Assembly (NCBI GenBank): GCA_963682175.1
Contig: OY821789.1
Location: 33,052,188 to 33,116,187, forward strand
Origin: Triglochin maritima
Lineage: Eukaryota > Streptophyta > Magnoliopsida > Alismatales > Juncaginaceae
Length of the DNA stretch: 64,000 nucleotides
Direction: 5' to 3'
Notes under the pieces: generated by a model
Databases searched by the model: none
What the model saw: only the letters and a program-made list of their open reading frames with translations
What the model was told of the DNA's origin: nothing
Shown: positions 64,000 through 64,000 of the stretch, piece by piece
How positions within the stretch are numbered: the first letter of the stretch is position 1
How the letters are laid out: each line of letters begins with the position of its first letter
Made by a program: the position numbers and the translations under genes

Positions 64000-64000
64000 C

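Overview
The window is nuclear DNA of a flowering plant, probably a eudicot. It has spliced genes with GT..AG introns, plant-specific gene families (a group-B MAP kinase, an AP2/ERF factor, a plant eIF4E-binding protein), LTR retrotransposons primed by initiator-Met tRNA, and several MITEs. I could not name the species. Most of the 64 kb is nested transposable elements around three host genes.

Layout. (1) About 1-8.4 kb, minus strand: a CBE1/4E-T-like eIF4E-binding protein gene. Its introns carry an hAT-type MITE, a second small MITE, a 41-nt G run and a degenerate repeat array; its 3' end is unclear or outside the window. (2) 8.5-15.8 kb: a decayed tandem array with a SINE inside it, then nested LTR remnants. 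These include an old copia-type LTR interrupted by a younger solo LTR. (3) 15.8-25.1 kb: a MITE-like element split by a complete, apparently very young Ty3/gypsy chromovirus (16220-24782, target duplication GGAAA, LTRs that look identical, one intact gag-pol frame). (4) 25.3-32.1 kb: a likely solo LTR ending about 330 bp before the start codon of a six-exon MPK4-like MAP kinase gene (27141-31735). (5) 33.0-45.6 kb: a Mutator-like element with long terminal inverted repeats, split by a complete young Ty1/copia element (34243-44183, target duplication TATAT, 2120-bp LTRs, intact 1370-residue polyprotein). (6) 47.6-48.1 kb: an intronless ERF transcription factor with an EDLL-like C-terminus. (7) 51.3-56.3 kb: a second, disabled copia element with 267-bp LTRs. 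(8) 58.3-64 kb: minisatellites, an LTR relic and the 3' half of a second chromovirus running off the right edge.

The most striking pattern is the 10-bp palindrome CGGTCGACCG. I count about 43 perfect copies and many one-step variants, all inside LTRs or LTR remnants. They occur in both the copia and gypsy superfamilies: 9 per LTR in the first chromovirus, 13 in the second, 6 in the copia solo LTR, 2 plus CGGTTAACCG variants per LTR in the intact copia, and single copies in two other remnants. In the copia LTR the cluster lies upstream of the TATA box. In both chromoviruses it lies downstream of the TATA-like box, so it should be transcribed. An older LTR of the copia lineage lacks the cluster and has a different 54-bp tandem repeat in the matching place. 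This is the best candidate here for an undescribed regulatory or structural system.

The three host genes do not form a functional unit. The MAP kinase and ERF belong to families used in stress and defence signalling, and the CBE1-like protein to mRNA cap-complex regulation, but their proximity here implies no shared pathway.
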